In this document: positions 16,549 through 25,740 of the stretch, piece by piece
How positions within the stretch are numbered: the stretch's first letter is position 1
How the letters are laid out: every line of letters begins with the position of its first letter
From: CAJINA01 sp964647585
Lineage (GTDB): Bacteria; Desulfobacterota; Desulfobacteria; Desulfobacterales; CAJINA01
Length of the DNA stretch: 64,000 nucleotides
NCBI GenBank assembly: GCA_964647585.1
Contig: CAZYGG010000002.1
Span: 1 to 64,000 of the forward strand
Reading direction: 5' to 3'
Program-made: the position numbers and the translations under genes
Notes under the pieces: generated by a model
Databases searched by the model: none
Told to the model about the DNA's origin: nothing
What the model saw: only the letters and a program-made list of their open reading frames with translations

Positions 16549-17607
16549 TTAGGCCAGCCCTCTCTCCTGAAACATATTCATGTAGGTCTCAAAGATGTTC
16601 TGGGGCGGATCGTAGCGGTCCGCTTCATCTTTCTGGTGGAACTGCAGGGCGTCGGTGGGGCACGCGGTGATGCAGGCACCGCAGCCGATGCAGCGGTTTT
16701 CCAGGACTTGGGCCGTCTCCTCCATCACGATGGCGTCCATGTGGCAGCGTTCCACGCACTCTTCACAGGCCACGCATTCCTCCGCATCGACCTGGGCGTA
16801 ATAATTGGTGTGGACCTCATCAGCGGGATTTTCGAAGTCTTTGAGATTTTTCAGAACCTGGCAGCAGCAGCCGCAGCACATGCAGATATTCATGGGCTTC
16901 TTGGAGTTGCCCGGCTGTAGGACCAGGCCGGCTTCGCGGCCCTTTTCCAGGACTTCCAGGGCTTCTTTTTGATCGATGCCCCGGCCCAGGCCGTTTTGCT
17001 CATAGTAGTAGGCCCCGGTTCCAAAAGAGAGGCAGACCTCCAGGGGGTTGTCGCAGCCTTTGCCGGCCATGCGGTGCTCTTTGCGGCAGATGCAGGGGGA
17101 AACCACGATTTTTGACTGGCTGCGGATGATCTCTTCCGCCATTTCGTAGGAGGTGATGTTCATTTCGGCATTGACCTTTTCGGAGATCGGGATCACCCGC
17201 AGCTGCTTGGTGTCGGTCTGGCTCCAATTTTGCTTCATGACGAGCGGCAGGTATTCGTTGACATCCCGAATCAGATCTTCGTCCAGGTCGTTGAGGTGGT
17301 ATTCCCAGATCCCGATGACAAACTGGGCCGCTGAGTAGAGATTGGTGCCGCCTTTGGAAACCCTGAAAATCAGCCCCTTGCCGGCCATGTCCGCCAGGGT
17401 CCCAGCCAGTTCACCGGCATCCGCCTGCAGCCGCTCGGCAATAGCCTCCGGCGCTTCGGGCAGCATGTTCAGCCCCTGGGCAATGCCTGCTTCCTTTTCG
17501 GAAAACAGTCTTTTCAGGATGCGCAGTTCCACGCCGCTTTCCGTGGCCGGGTAGCCGGCGGGCAGTTTGTCAAGGTGCTGGGCCAACTGGCGGTATACGT
17601 CTGTCAT
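16549..17607 (-). CDS. [4Fe-4S] ferredoxin-domain protein with N-terminal helical domain
   Basis: The protein has 352 residues. Residues 25-90 look like a winged-helix domain (LRILKRLFSEKEAGIAQGL, AGKGLIFRVSKGG). A central region carries unusual cysteines: CICRKEH (172-178), C185, C192 and the dense NICMCCGCCCQ cluster (240-250). Two classical [4Fe-4S] ferredoxin motifs follow (CVACEECVERC, 278-288, and CIGCGACITAC, 306-316). Proteins of this build are common in sulfate-reducing Desulfobacterota and are presumed electron carriers or redox sensors; the partner is unknown. It is a single gene with a good upstream GGAGG. Confidence 0.85.
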   Translation of the reverse strand: MTDVYRQLAQHLDKLPAGYPATESGVELRILKRLFSEKEAGIAQGLNMLPEAPEAIAERLQADAGELAGTLADMAGKGLIFRVSKGGTNLYSAAQFVIGIWEYHLNDLDEDLIRDVNEYLPLVMKQNWSQTDTKQLRVIPISEKVNAEMNITSYEMAEEIIRSQSKIVVSPCICRKEHRMAGKGCDNPLEVCLSFGTGAYYYEQNGLGRGIDQKEALEVLEKGREAGLVLQPGNSKKPMNICMCCGCCCQVLKNLKDFENPADEVHTNYYAQVDAEECVACEECVERCHMDAIVMEETAQVLENRCIGCGACITACPTDALQFHQKDEADRYDPPQNIFETYMNMFQERGLA

Positions 17608-17636
17608 TATTTCCTCCCTGGTTATATCTTTAACAA

Positions 17637-17780
17637 TTTAAGCAATTAGCAATTAGGTGTTAGCATTTGCCCAATGGATCATGACGTTATTTGGCAGGCA
17701 CCCGATATATGAATCGAAATGGGCGTTATCCTGTTGGTATCATTTAACTAACGGCTAAAAGCTAACCGCTAAATGCTCAG
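17637..17780. repeat. Intergenic inverted repeat with TTAGC-type units
   Basis: The left arm (17637-17670) iterates AGCAATTAGCAATTAGGTGTTAGC-like units in short steps; the right arm (17745-17780, AACTAACGGCTAAAAGCTAA onward) is its imperfect complement. It has the same layout as the other iterated-unit elements of the window. It lies upstream of the ferredoxin-domain gene (start 17607). Confidence 0.5.
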
Positions 17781-17864
17781 TTCGGGTTTTATTACCGGCA
17801 GATTAATCCTTGCTCGACGAAATGAAAAGTGTCACAAATGACTTATAGCGTGCAAAACTGGCCA

Positions 17865-18012
17865 TGGAAGCAGTCTTAAAAGCTCCCCTTGGATTCAATC
17901 TCTGCGTTGGGCCGAGAAGTTCAATCCTCGAAATATACATCATATTCCTGCGGTTGAACTCCTCGCCCCGCCTTGATCTTGAACCCAATTGAAGCTTTTA
18001 AGACCGCTTCCA
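17865..18012. repeat. 145-bp covarying hairpin element, copy E
   Basis: The terminal arms GGAAGCAGTCTTAAAAGCT and AGCTTTTAAGACCGCTTCC pair over about 19 bases. Inside are TCTGCGTTGGGC, the inner arm GTTCAA, the conserved ATCCTCGAAATA, a variable apex, ATATTCCTGCGG, the partner arm TTGAAC, then CGCCTTGATCTTGAACC. The terminal arms differ in sequence from other copies yet remain complementary. It ends about 25 bases before the start codon of the AraC-type regulator. Confidence 0.8.
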
Positions 18013-18036
18013 ATATTTGTTGAAGTGGAGGCATAT

Positions 18037-19014
18037 ATGGCAACGATTACATTCTGGGCTGGAGAGGGTTGCCTGCTTTCGGGCATCACGGGACTGATGG
18101 ATGCCTTTTCCATCGCCAACCTGTGGCAAGAGGCCATGGAGCCGGCCGCGGAAGCCCCCCTTTTCGAAACCCGGGTGGTGACGAATGACGGCCGGTCGGT
18201 CCGGGCCTACGGCGGCATCGAATTCAAGCCGACCGGCTCGCTCGAGACGGCAACGGCGTCCGATTGTATTATCGTGCCGCCGTTTCTGCCCCATGTCGTG
18301 CCGCTGCCGCCGAAAGAGGATCCCCTGTACAACTGGATCAGGGATCACCACGGGCGACGGACACCCGTGGGGACCATGTGCTCGGGCACCTTCCTGCTGG
18401 CCGAAACCGGCCTGCTGGATGGCAGGGTGGCTACGGTGAACTGGCACTTTGCCCGGATGTTCAAAGAGCGCTACCCCAGCGTCCTGCTCAAGCCCGAACT
18501 GATCATGAGCGAGGACGACGGGCTGATCTGCACCGGGGCCACCACGGCCATGTTCCACCTGGCCCTTTACATCATCAACCTCTTTGGGTCGCGGGAACTG
18601 GCCGCGGTCTGTTCCAAAATTCTGCTGGTGGATCCCAGCCGGCACAGTCAGGCTCCTTACATGATTTCAGATTTTGACAAAAGCCACGGGGATACGGCGA
18701 TCTTGAAGGCACAATTCCAGATGGAGGCCCGGTTTTCGGAAAACCTCCAGATCGATGCCCTGGCGGGAGAGTCGGGAATCAGCCCCCGGCATTTCAAGCG
18801 GCGGTTCAAAAAAGCCACCGGGGAATCCCCCCTGGGGTACCTGCAGCGGGTGCGGATCGAACAGGCCAAGCAGCGGCTTGAGACCACGCGTGACAGCATG
18901 AATGAAATCACCTGGCAGATCGGTTACGAAGACAGCAGTTCCTTCCGCCGGCTTTTTAAAAGGTTCACCGGCCTGGCCCCACGGGAGTACCGGGACAAGT
19001 TTTCCCAGCTTTAG
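18037..19014 (+). CDS. GlxA-type AraC-family transcriptional regulator
   Basis: The protein has 325 residues. The N-terminal DJ-1/PfpI-like domain (about 1-185; GTMCSGTFLLAETGLLDG holds the nucleophile-elbow-like Cys) is followed by an AraC C-terminal DNA-binding domain with two helix-turn-helix units (SENLQIDALAGESGISPRHFKRRF and MNEITWQIGYEDSSSFRRLF, ending in TGLAPREYRDKF). Regulators of this type respond to small metabolites; the ligand and target are unknown. I chose the ATG at 18037, with GTGGAGGC upstream; the longer frame would run into the hairpin element. Confidence 0.9.
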   Translation: MATITFWAGEGCLLSGITGLMDAFSIANLWQEAMEPAAEAPLFETRVVTNDGRSVRAYGGIEFKPTGSLETATASDCIIVPPFLPHVVPLPPKEDPLYNWIRDHHGRRTPVGTMCSGTFLLAETGLLDGRVATVNWHFARMFKERYPSVLLKPELIMSEDDGLICTGATTAMFHLALYIINLFGSRELAAVCSKILLVDPSRHSQAPYMISDFDKSHGDTAILKAQFQMEARFSENLQIDALAGESGISPRHFKRRFKKATGESPLGYLQRVRIEQAKQRLETTRDSMNEITWQIGYEDSSSFRRLFKRFTGLAPREYRDKFSQL

Positions 19015-19079
19015 CCTGACGAAAAAATGCCTCCAGCCAAGTGCTTGCCTTAACCCGGCGATTGGTGTAAAAAACTGTT

Positions 19080-19787
19080 ATGAAGCTGCCAAGAACCCGG
19101 ATAATGTGTGGTCTTTTATTGCCGGTCCTTTTCATCCTGCTTGTCGTGGCCTGCGGAGAGGGTCCGGATACCACCGTACCGCCCTCGAAGACGGATGACT
19201 CCGGCAGTTTCACCTTCTTTAACATCGGGAAAGAGACCACAATCAATACCCGCCAGCGAACAAACCTGGAAAAGATACTGGGGGACGCAGCCGTCGAACG
19301 TCGGGGTATCGTCAATCTGGAATTGAATCACAAAACCTTCCTGAAAGACAATTTTCCGGAACTAGACCGCATGAACCGGCAACTGAATTCCGAACTCGGC
19401 CTGCGGGTCAAACATCGCATCGTCCGCCTCATGTACCGCTACGCGAAGCAAAAGGGCCTGCCTTATGACCTGGTGGAGATTCTCTTTTCTGAAAAGACAA
19501 CCAAGCCGCTTTTGATAAGGCTTCAATTTAAAACGGGTGATACCGATGCCCTTAAAGCCCTTGAAGAGAAATACGGTTCACCTCGCAACATGGCGTGGGG
19601 CCGGGAACAGGCCAGTACCCAGGTTTGGCAAAAGCAGGGCGACTACCTGTTTCATTCCGTGGTTCCCAAACGAGGCGGCAAGGTGGAATATCGGATTGAC
19701 ATCTATTTTACGGATACGATCGAGGCCTTGATCCAATCTGAAAGAGAGGGGCCCGGGGCGGACAAACAAGGGAAAACCGGCTTTTAG
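19080..19787 (+). CDS. Predicted lipoprotein of unknown function
   Basis: The protein has 235 residues. The signal sequence MKLPRTRIMCGLLLPVLFILLVVACGE ends in a lipobox (LVVAC), so the mature protein is lipid-anchored at Cys25. The mature part is charged and mixed alpha/beta (RGIVNLELNHKTFLKDNFPELDRMN, then MYRYAKQKGLPYDLVEILFSEKT), with no motif that I recognise. It is followed on the same strand by the SUI1-like gene about 90 bases on; whether they share a transcript is unclear. Confidence 0.72.
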   Translation: MKLPRTRIMCGLLLPVLFILLVVACGEGPDTTVPPSKTDDSGSFTFFNIGKETTINTRQRTNLEKILGDAAVERRGIVNLELNHKTFLKDNFPELDRMNRQLNSELGLRVKHRIVRLMYRYAKQKGLPYDLVEILFSEKTTKPLLIRLQFKTGDTDALKALEEKYGSPRNMAWGREQASTQVWQKQGDYLFHSVVPKRGGKVEYRIDIYFTDTIEALIQSEREGPGADKQGKTGF

Positions 19788-19874
19788 CAAGGCCTGGCAT
19801 TTTTACGCCACAACCCGCGATCAATTCAAAATTGCCCATACGCTAAATGTAAAAGCTACATCCGGAGTCTTTGA

Positions 19875-20246
19875 ATGGGAAACTCCCGCCTTGTATATTC
19901 CACGGAAACCGGCCGGGTTTGTCCGGAGTGCGGCAAACCTTCGAAAAAATGCCGCTGTAAAAAGAAGTCCAAAAAAACGGGCACGGTTTCGACAGGTTAT
20001 CCGGATGACGGTACCGTCAGGATTCGCAGGGAAGTGAAAGGGCGTGGAGGAAAAACCGTGACGACTGTGTTTGGTGTTCCACTGGAAGGCCAGGCCTTGA
20101 AGCAGTTTGCGAAGACCCTGAAACAGCGATGCGGCACCGGCGGTACGGTAAAAGCCGGTGTGATTGTCATCCAGGGGGACCACCGGGAAGCGTTGGCCCG
20201 GGAGATCCGGGTTCAAGGATATGACGTTAAAATTGCCGGAGGCTGA
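19875..20246 (+). CDS. yciH: SUI1/YciH-type translation initiation factor
   Basis: The protein has 123 residues. A short N-terminal Cys-rich/basic segment (CPECGKPSKKCRCKKKSKK) precedes an eIF1/SUI1 domain: VRIRREVKGRGGKTVTTVFGVP, then LKQFAKTLKQRCGTGGTVK, and IVIQGDHREALAREIRVQGY. Bacterial YciH is related to archaeal/eukaryotic aIF1 and affects start-codon discrimination in vitro. This gene is complete. The neighbours (a lipoprotein upstream, an acyl-CoA ligase downstream) give no operon meaning. Confidence 0.9.
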   Translation: MGNSRLVYSTETGRVCPECGKPSKKCRCKKKSKKTGTVSTGYPDDGTVRIRREVKGRGGKTVTTVFGVPLEGQALKQFAKTLKQRCGTGGTVKAGVIVIQGDHREALAREIRVQGYDVKIAGG

Positions 20247-20366
20247 TTTCATAAGCAAGGTGTCGGGCAAGGGGCTGCTTGTTACCGGGCCCGGACAGGG
20301 CCGGCGAACTGACCAATCTGCTTTTTATTTATTTTGTATAACTTATAACATTGGGGGAGGGAATTT

Positions 20367-22037
20367 ATGGGGCCCATGACAGAAAGTAACAACTTGTTGG
20401 AATGCGTCTACCACTGGGAAAAAAACGCGGCGGACAAAATATTCTTTACGCAGCCCATGGGTGGTGGGGATGCCAATATCAAGACGTGGACCTGGAAGGC
20501 GGCCGTCGATGAGGCCCGCCGGATGGCGGCTTACCTGAAGAGTCTCGATCTACCGGATCGCAGCCATATTGCCCTGTGTTCGAAAAACTGTGCCCACTGG
20601 GTTATCGCCGATCTGGCCATCTGGATGGCGGGGCACGTGAGTATCCCGATTTTCCCGATCCTGACACCGGATATCGTCCAGTACACCTTGGAGCATTCGG
20701 ATTCACGGCTGCTCTTTGTGGGCAAACTCGATCCGATCTGGGACGAAATGAAAAAGGGTGTCCCTGACGACTTGCCGAAAATTGCCTTTCCCCTGGCGCC
20801 GGAAAACGATCATACCCAGTGGGATGATATCATTGCGCAGCATGAGCCGCTGATGAATCCGGTGGACCGCACCCCGGACGAGACCGCCACGATTATCTAC
20901 ACTTCCGGCAGCACCGGTAATCCCAAGGGCGTCATGACGAGTTTCGAAGCCATGCTTGTCACCGGCCGGGGGATCAGCGAATATCTTGGCTCCCATTCCG
21001 GTGACCGCATGCTGTCCTATCTGCCCATGTCGCACTCCTTCGAACGTTGGATAGGGGAATGCCAATCCCTGTATTCCGGCCTTCATTTATTCTTTGCTGA
21101 AGCCCTGGATACGTTCATCCAGGATCTGCAGCGGGCCCGTCCCACCCTGTTTATTTCGGTGCCGCGGCTGTGGCTGAAGTTCCAACTGGGAGTCTTCCAG
21201 AAGATGCCGCCGCAGAAGCTCGAACGTCTGTTGAAAATACCGATCCTAAAGGGGATTGTGAAGAAGAAGGTTCTTACAGGGCTGGGCCTCAACCATGTGC
21301 GCTTTGCCGGTTCCGGATCCGCGCCGATACCCAAGGAGGTGATCGAGTGGTACCGCAACCTCGGGCTGGAACTTTTAGAGGGATACGGCATGACCGAGAA
21401 CGGTTCCTATTCGCACGTCAGCAAACCCGGCCAGGTGCGGGTCGGTTATGTGGGCGCGGCCCTTCCCGGAGTCGAGTGTCGCATCAACGAAGAGGGGGAA
21501 GTCCTGGTCAAGAGCCCGGGCAACATGACCGGGTATTACAAAATGCCCGAGAAGACCGCCGAAGAGTTTACCGAGGACGGCTTTTTCAAAACCGGTGACC
21601 AGGGTGAAATAGACGAACTGGGGCGCCTCAAAATCACCGGCCGGGTGAAGGAGCTGTTCAAAACTTCTAAAGGAAAATACGTCGCACCGGTGCCCATCGA
21701 AAATAAGATCAACAACCACCCGCGCGTTGAAGCATGCTGTGTTTCCGGGACCGGCTATCCCCAGCCATATGGGGTGGTGATGCTGTCGGAAGAGGCCCGT
21801 GAGGTCGACCGAGCCGCCATTGAGAGTGAACTGACCGCTCATCTGGAAGGTATCAATGCGGGTCTGCCCCCCCATGAAAAGTTGGCGTTTCTGGCCGTAG
21901 CCCAGGATGAGTGGCTGCCGGAGAACGGGTTTCTGACGCCCACTATGAAATTGAAGCGTTCCCTGCTCGAGAAGACCTACAGCGAGTTCGCTGATGCTTG
22001 GTATGCAGAGAAAAAACCCATCGTCTGGCAAGCCTGA
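20367..22037 (+). CDS. AMP-forming long-chain acyl-CoA synthetase-like ligase
   Basis: The protein has 556 residues. The ANL-superfamily motifs appear in order: TIIYTSGSTGNPKGVM (P-loop, about 176-191), LEGYGMTENGSYSH (A5), FKTGDQGEIDELGRLKITGR (A7-A8) and, near the end, a candidate A10 Lys in TPTMKLKRSLLEK. It should activate a carboxylate as acyl-AMP and transfer it to CoA. The MTENG and EGYGM form is typical of long-chain acyl-CoA synthetases. The start is preceded by GGGGGAGGG; an internal ATG three codons on is also possible. Chain length cannot be told. Confidence 0.88.
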   Translation: MGPMTESNNLLECVYHWEKNAADKIFFTQPMGGGDANIKTWTWKAAVDEARRMAAYLKSLDLPDRSHIALCSKNCAHWVIADLAIWMAGHVSIPIFPILTPDIVQYTLEHSDSRLLFVGKLDPIWDEMKKGVPDDLPKIAFPLAPENDHTQWDDIIAQHEPLMNPVDRTPDETATIIYTSGSTGNPKGVMTSFEAMLVTGRGISEYLGSHSGDRMLSYLPMSHSFERWIGECQSLYSGLHLFFAEALDTFIQDLQRARPTLFISVPRLWLKFQLGVFQKMPPQKLERLLKIPILKGIVKKKVLTGLGLNHVRFAGSGSAPIPKEVIEWYRNLGLELLEGYGMTENGSYSHVSKPGQVRVGYVGAALPGVECRINEEGEVLVKSPGNMTGYYKMPEKTAEEFTEDGFFKTGDQGEIDELGRLKITGRVKELFKTSKGKYVAPVPIENKINNHPRVEACCVSGTGYPQPYGVVMLSEEAREVDRAAIESELTAHLEGINAGLPPHEKLAFLAVAQDEWLPENGFLTPTMKLKRSLLEKTYSEFADAWYAEKKPIVWQA

Positions 22038-22069
22038 AGGCAGAGATAAACAACCGGCATTCAACGCCG

Positions 22070-22109
22070 ATTCACCGGAGGCGGATAGCAACCCCTGCCT
22101 CCGGTGAAT
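22070..22109. terminator. Perfect 13-bp hairpin between ligase and lipoprotein genes
   Basis: ATTCACCGGAGGC (22070-22082) and GCCTCCGGTGAAT (22097-22109) are perfectly complementary around a 14-base loop. No U-run follows, so it may be a weak terminator or a 3' stabiliser and not a classic intrinsic terminator. Confidence 0.45.
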
Positions 22110-22129
22110 TAAACTTTATAATAGAGGGC

Positions 22130-22618
22130 ATGATGACTATTCGTTTCAACCTGTTTTTAAGCCTTATATGGCTGATTATGTGTACAAACGCCTGTTCCAG
22201 TCGGCCTTACATCGGGTATACTGGTAAACAACTGCCGTTGAACGAAGTGGCGCTGATCGAGCCGGAGATCGGTATTAAAATACACACGGTCAATGCCAAG
22301 GTGGTCGATATAAAAAATGAAGTCGGCAGTGATACCGGCAAGTACCATAGTGCCGTGGTGCTCCCCGGAAAGCATGCCCTGGGCGTGATTCCCCAGTATC
22401 GGACCGCGGTGAAAACCGTTGTCCGGCTGCAGGTCACAGTGGCCGCTGATCGCAAGTACCTGGTGCGGCATAAAAATGTAAACCGGGACAACGGGGCCGC
22501 GGTCTATGAAATTTGGGTGGAAGATGCCGTTTCCCGGGAAATTGTATCCAACCGGGCCATCAGCCAGAATCCTTTTCGTCCGGTTGATAAAAGCAAGCTT
22601 TCCACAACCCACCAATAG
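22130..22618 (+). CDS. Small predicted lipoprotein
   Basis: The protein has 162 residues. MMTIRFNLFLSLIWLIMCTNACSS is a signal sequence ending in a lipobox-like TNAC. The mature part is beta-rich (LNEVALIEPEIGIKIHTVNAKVVDI, VVRLQVTVAADRKYLVRHK). I do not recognise the family. I chose the ATG at 22130 with GAGGGC upstream; the longer frame overlaps the ligase gene. The stop TAG at 22616-22618 begins the left edge of a repeat element (copy F). Confidence 0.65.
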   Translation: MMTIRFNLFLSLIWLIMCTNACSSRPYIGYTGKQLPLNEVALIEPEIGIKIHTVNAKVVDIKNEVGSDTGKYHSAVVLPGKHALGVIPQYRTAVKTVVRLQVTVAADRKYLVRHKNVNRDNGAAVYEIWVEDAVSREIVSNRAISQNPFRPVDKSKLSTTHQ

Positions 22619-22749
22619 AAATAGTTCCATAATCGTCAGACAGTCACAATCTCTGTGTTGGCCGGAAAGTTCTAATCCTTGAAATACTTCGGTATTCCTC
22701 CGGATTGAACTTTGCGCCCGCCTTGAACTTGAACCTGTCAGACGATTTT
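22616..22749. repeat. Covarying hairpin element, copy F
   Basis: Clear inverted arms are AATCGTCAGACAG (22631-22643) and CTGTCAGACGATT (22735-22747). Inside are CTCTGTGTTGGCC, the arm AAAGTTC, TAATCCTTGAAATAC, a TTCG apex, GTATTCCTCCGG, the arm GAACTTT, then CGCCTTGAACTTGAACC. The inner helix AATAC/GTATT and the arms AAAGTTC/GAACTTT pair fully. The TAG at 22616 resembles the TAGAA terminus of other copies and is also the stop codon of the upstream gene. The remainder up to 22924 shows no other feature. Confidence 0.7.
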
Positions 22750-22924
22750 GATGCTACTTCCCCTGTTTTCTACATGTGTGGAATTAATACGGTAGTCCCG
22801 GGGTGAAACTTCTGAAGCGGTCAAATTTGTTACGCGGACTTGCCTGCCGACCGGACCGTGTTTATGGTGGAGAAGGCCTGGCGGGAACACCTGCCGCCAT
22901 ACAATCATGCAAGGAGCAACTGTT

Positions 22925-25414
22925 ATGCCCACTGTTAACGCTGTCAGCTACAAGCTACACCTGGAACCGGATTTGGAGCAGTTTACCTTTAACGGGCGGG
23001 CGGAGATTACCCTGAATGCCGCCGAACCGGTGGCCACGATCACGTTAGATGCCCTGGATATTACCATCGGCCACTGTAGCCTGCGGGTCGGGGATACCTT
23101 GACCGACTGTGAATTCAAGGTGGTACCGGATGAAGAGGCTGTACAGATCCAATTGCCGGAGACCCGGGGCGGTGAGCTGACCCTGCAGATGGACTACACG
23201 GGAGACATCAACGACCTGATGGCCGGATTCTACCGCAGCGGTTATACGGTCGGGGCAGAGACCCGCTACATTGCGGTGACCCAGTTCCAGGAGAGCGACG
23301 CCCGGCGGGCGTTTCCCTGCCTGGATGCCCCCGGCCAGAAGGCCACCTTTGATATTTCCATAGACATCCCGTCGCACCTGACGGCCATCTCCAATGAGGC
23401 GGAGCAGCAGGTTGTCGACCTGGCCAACGGTAAAAAGAGAGTGGTGTTCAAACAGACCCCGAAAATGTCCACCTACCTGGTTTTCTTCGGTGTGGGTGAA
23501 TTCGACATCCAGGTGGATCAAGAGGATCCCCGGGTCCGCACCGTCACCTTGCCCGGTCAGCAGGATCACGCGGCTTACGGCCTGGAATTCGGCCGCCGGG
23601 CCCTGGCCTTCAGCGAAGCCTATTACGGGATCGACTATCCCCTGACCAAGATGGACCTGATTGCCATCCCCGATTTTGCCTTTGGGGCCATGGAAAACTG
23701 GGGCGCGATTACGTTCCGGGAAAACCTGCTGCTATTTTACCCCGAGACCACTTCCAAGGCCGGGGAAGAACGGATCTGTGAAGTGACGGCTCACGAAATT
23801 GCCCACCAGTGGTTCGGCAACCTGGTGACCCCGTCCGACTGGAAGTACCTCTGGCTCAACGAGAGTTTTGCCACCTATTTTGGCTTTGGCGTGGTGGCGG
23901 AGTATTATCCGGACTGGGATATCTGGGACAAGTTTCTCCACGGCCAGACGGCCACCGCCATGGCCCGTGACGCCCTGCACGATACCATTCCCATCGAGAT
24001 CCCCGGTGGTGAGCACGTGGTGATCAATTCAAGCACCGCGCCGATCATCTATAACAAGGGGGGCAGTATCCTGCGGCAGGTCCAGGGCTACATCGGGGCC
24101 GATAACTTCCAAAAGGGGCTGCGGCACTATCTGAAGACGCATGCGTATGCCTGCGCGTTCAGTCACCACCTGTGGGAAGCTTTCGAGGTGGTGGCGGATA
24201 TGCCGGTTACCGCGATGATGGAAAACTGGGTCGGGCAGCCCGGATTTCCCACAGTGACCGCCAATCGCAAGGAAGACGAGATTGCCCTCGCGCAGCAACG
24301 GTTCACCTATTTACCCGGAGAGTTTGACCAGCAGTGGCTGATACCGATTACAATTGAAGTTTTTACCGAATCAGGCGACTCGCAGGTTCTTGCGGTTTTA
24401 ATGGATACCCGTCAAAAAAACGTTACGGTACCTGCCGGAACAACGGCCTATAAGATCAACTGCGGTCAGACCGGCTTTTTCCGGGTGCGTTACCATGATA
24501 CCCAAAACCTGGAAAAGCTGGGACAGATGGTCGCGGACGGGACCCTGGGCTCCAAGGACCGCTGGGGCCTGCAGGACGACCTTTTCAGCCAGGTCCGGTC
24601 AGGAGAGCTGGGATTCGGTGATTACCTGGACTTTTTGGCCGCGTATCGGGAGGAGTCGTCCTACCTGGTGCTGACGTCCATTGCCACTAACCTTTTCCTG
24701 GCCCACCATGTGCTGCCGGAATCCTGGTCGGCGCAAATAGAGGCTTTCGCCCGGCCCTGGTATGAGGCGATCTTAAATAGAATCGGGTACCTGCCGACAG
24801 AGGGAGAACCACAGACCACCGCCATTTTACGGGATCAGTTGCTTTGGGAAGCGATTCGTTTCGGCAGTGCCGACGTGGCCCGGTTTGCGGCCGGGCAATT
24901 TGCGACCCTCACCCGCGGTGGACAGATCCACCCGGATATCATGAAAAGCGTCATGCAGGCCGGTGCCCGCGCCGGTGATGCGGCGACCCTGGACTGGTTC
25001 AAGCAGCGTTTTGAAACTTCCGACATCGAGCATGAACGCATGAATATCCTGACGGCCCTGGGAAGTTTCACCACCGGGCGTCAGATTTCAGCGGTGGGGC
25101 AGTACATCCTGGAGAAAGTGCCGCCGCGCAACAAGTTCGTTCCGGCCATGGCCCTGGCCGAGAACCCGCACGCGGCCGATTTTTTATGGCAATGGTACCG
25201 GGATAACCTCGATCAGCTGGAGCAGATCCACCCCATGATCTACGAACGGGTGATCGCCGCCGTGATCAGTGCGGCAGGTCCGGGCGCCCCGGACGCTGTT
25301 GAACAGTTCTTCACGGCGTACATGGAGAAAAACGCCCAGACCAGGGACGTGATCATACTTTCGCTTGAGCGCCTTAAGATCAGTTTGCGCATGCGGGAGA
25401 AAAATAGCGGGTAG
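22925..25414 (+). CDS. M1-family zinc aminopeptidase
   Basis: The protein has 829 residues. It contains GAMENWGAI (exopeptidase motif) and the zinc site HEIAHQWFGNLV with the second Glu in WLNESFATYFGF. The N-terminal beta domain (AVSYKLHLEPDLEQFTFNGRA) and a C-terminal ERAP1-like helical repeat domain complete the tricorn-interacting-factor/PepN-like layout. The role is release of N-terminal amino acids from peptides in the cytoplasm; no signal peptide is present. I chose the ATG at 22925, with AAGGAGC upstream. Confidence 0.93.
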   Translation: MPTVNAVSYKLHLEPDLEQFTFNGRAEITLNAAEPVATITLDALDITIGHCSLRVGDTLTDCEFKVVPDEEAVQIQLPETRGGELTLQMDYTGDINDLMAGFYRSGYTVGAETRYIAVTQFQESDARRAFPCLDAPGQKATFDISIDIPSHLTAISNEAEQQVVDLANGKKRVVFKQTPKMSTYLVFFGVGEFDIQVDQEDPRVRTVTLPGQQDHAAYGLEFGRRALAFSEAYYGIDYPLTKMDLIAIPDFAFGAMENWGAITFRENLLLFYPETTSKAGEERICEVTAHEIAHQWFGNLVTPSDWKYLWLNESFATYFGFGVVAEYYPDWDIWDKFLHGQTATAMARDALHDTIPIEIPGGEHVVINSSTAPIIYNKGGSILRQVQGYIGADNFQKGLRHYLKTHAYACAFSHHLWEAFEVVADMPVTAMMENWVGQPGFPTVTANRKEDEIALAQQRFTYLPGEFDQQWLIPITIEVFTESGDSQVLAVLMDTRQKNVTVPAGTTAYKINCGQTGFFRVRYHDTQNLEKLGQMVADGTLGSKDRWGLQDDLFSQVRSGELGFGDYLDFLAAYREESSYLVLTSIATNLFLAHHVLPESWSAQIEAFARPWYEAILNRIGYLPTEGEPQTTAILRDQLLWEAIRFGSADVARFAAGQFATLTRGGQIHPDIMKSVMQAGARAGDAATLDWFKQRFETSDIEHERMNILTALGSFTTGRQISAVGQYILEKVPPRNKFVPAMALAENPHAADFLWQWYRDNLDQLEQIHPMIYERVIAAVISAAGPGAPDAVEQFFTAYMEKNAQTRDVIILSLERLKISLRMREKNSG

Positions 25415-25422
25415 ATGTTCGT

Positions 25423-25716
25423 TCAAGCACTTGAACCCTCTATTCTAAAGAGGGCCTGTTCGATGCTTCCCTGTTTGCATTGCGGACACCGGCCGGGCGG
25501 GTGGAGTTTTTGACGGTCCTTGAAAACAAAACCGCACAGGCAGCAGTGATACGGGGTGATGACAAGCCTTTTTTTCTGGGCTTTCAGGGACCGCTGGATG
25601 TGTGCCAGATGGGGGTAGACCTCTTTCTCGCGGAGCTTTAGGGTGCCGGACAGGGCGCGGGTATCCAGTACGTCTTTTTCCAGAAGCGCCATCATCTCTT
25701 TGCGAACAGTTTGCAT
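25423..25716 (-). CDS. Small winged-helix/zinc-ribbon putative transcriptional regulator
   Basis: The protein has 97 residues. An N-terminal helical domain (MQTVRKEMMALLEKDVLDTRALSGTLKLREKEVYPHLAHIQRSL, residues 1-45) resembles a winged helix, and a C-terminal zinc ribbon is formed by CCLCGF and CPQCKQ. This matches the small archaeal/bacterial family annotated as predicted transcriptional regulators (COG3357-like). It converges with the aminopeptidase, with an 8-base gap. A TGTCACTCTGAG-type repeat lies upstream at 25741. Confidence 0.78.
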   Translation of the reverse strand: MQTVRKEMMALLEKDVLDTRALSGTLKLREKEVYPHLAHIQRSLKAQKKRLVITPYHCCLCGFVFKDRQKLHPPGRCPQCKQGSIEQALFRIEGSSA

Positions 25717-25740
25717 GTAAATTCTCAATGATACCGATTG

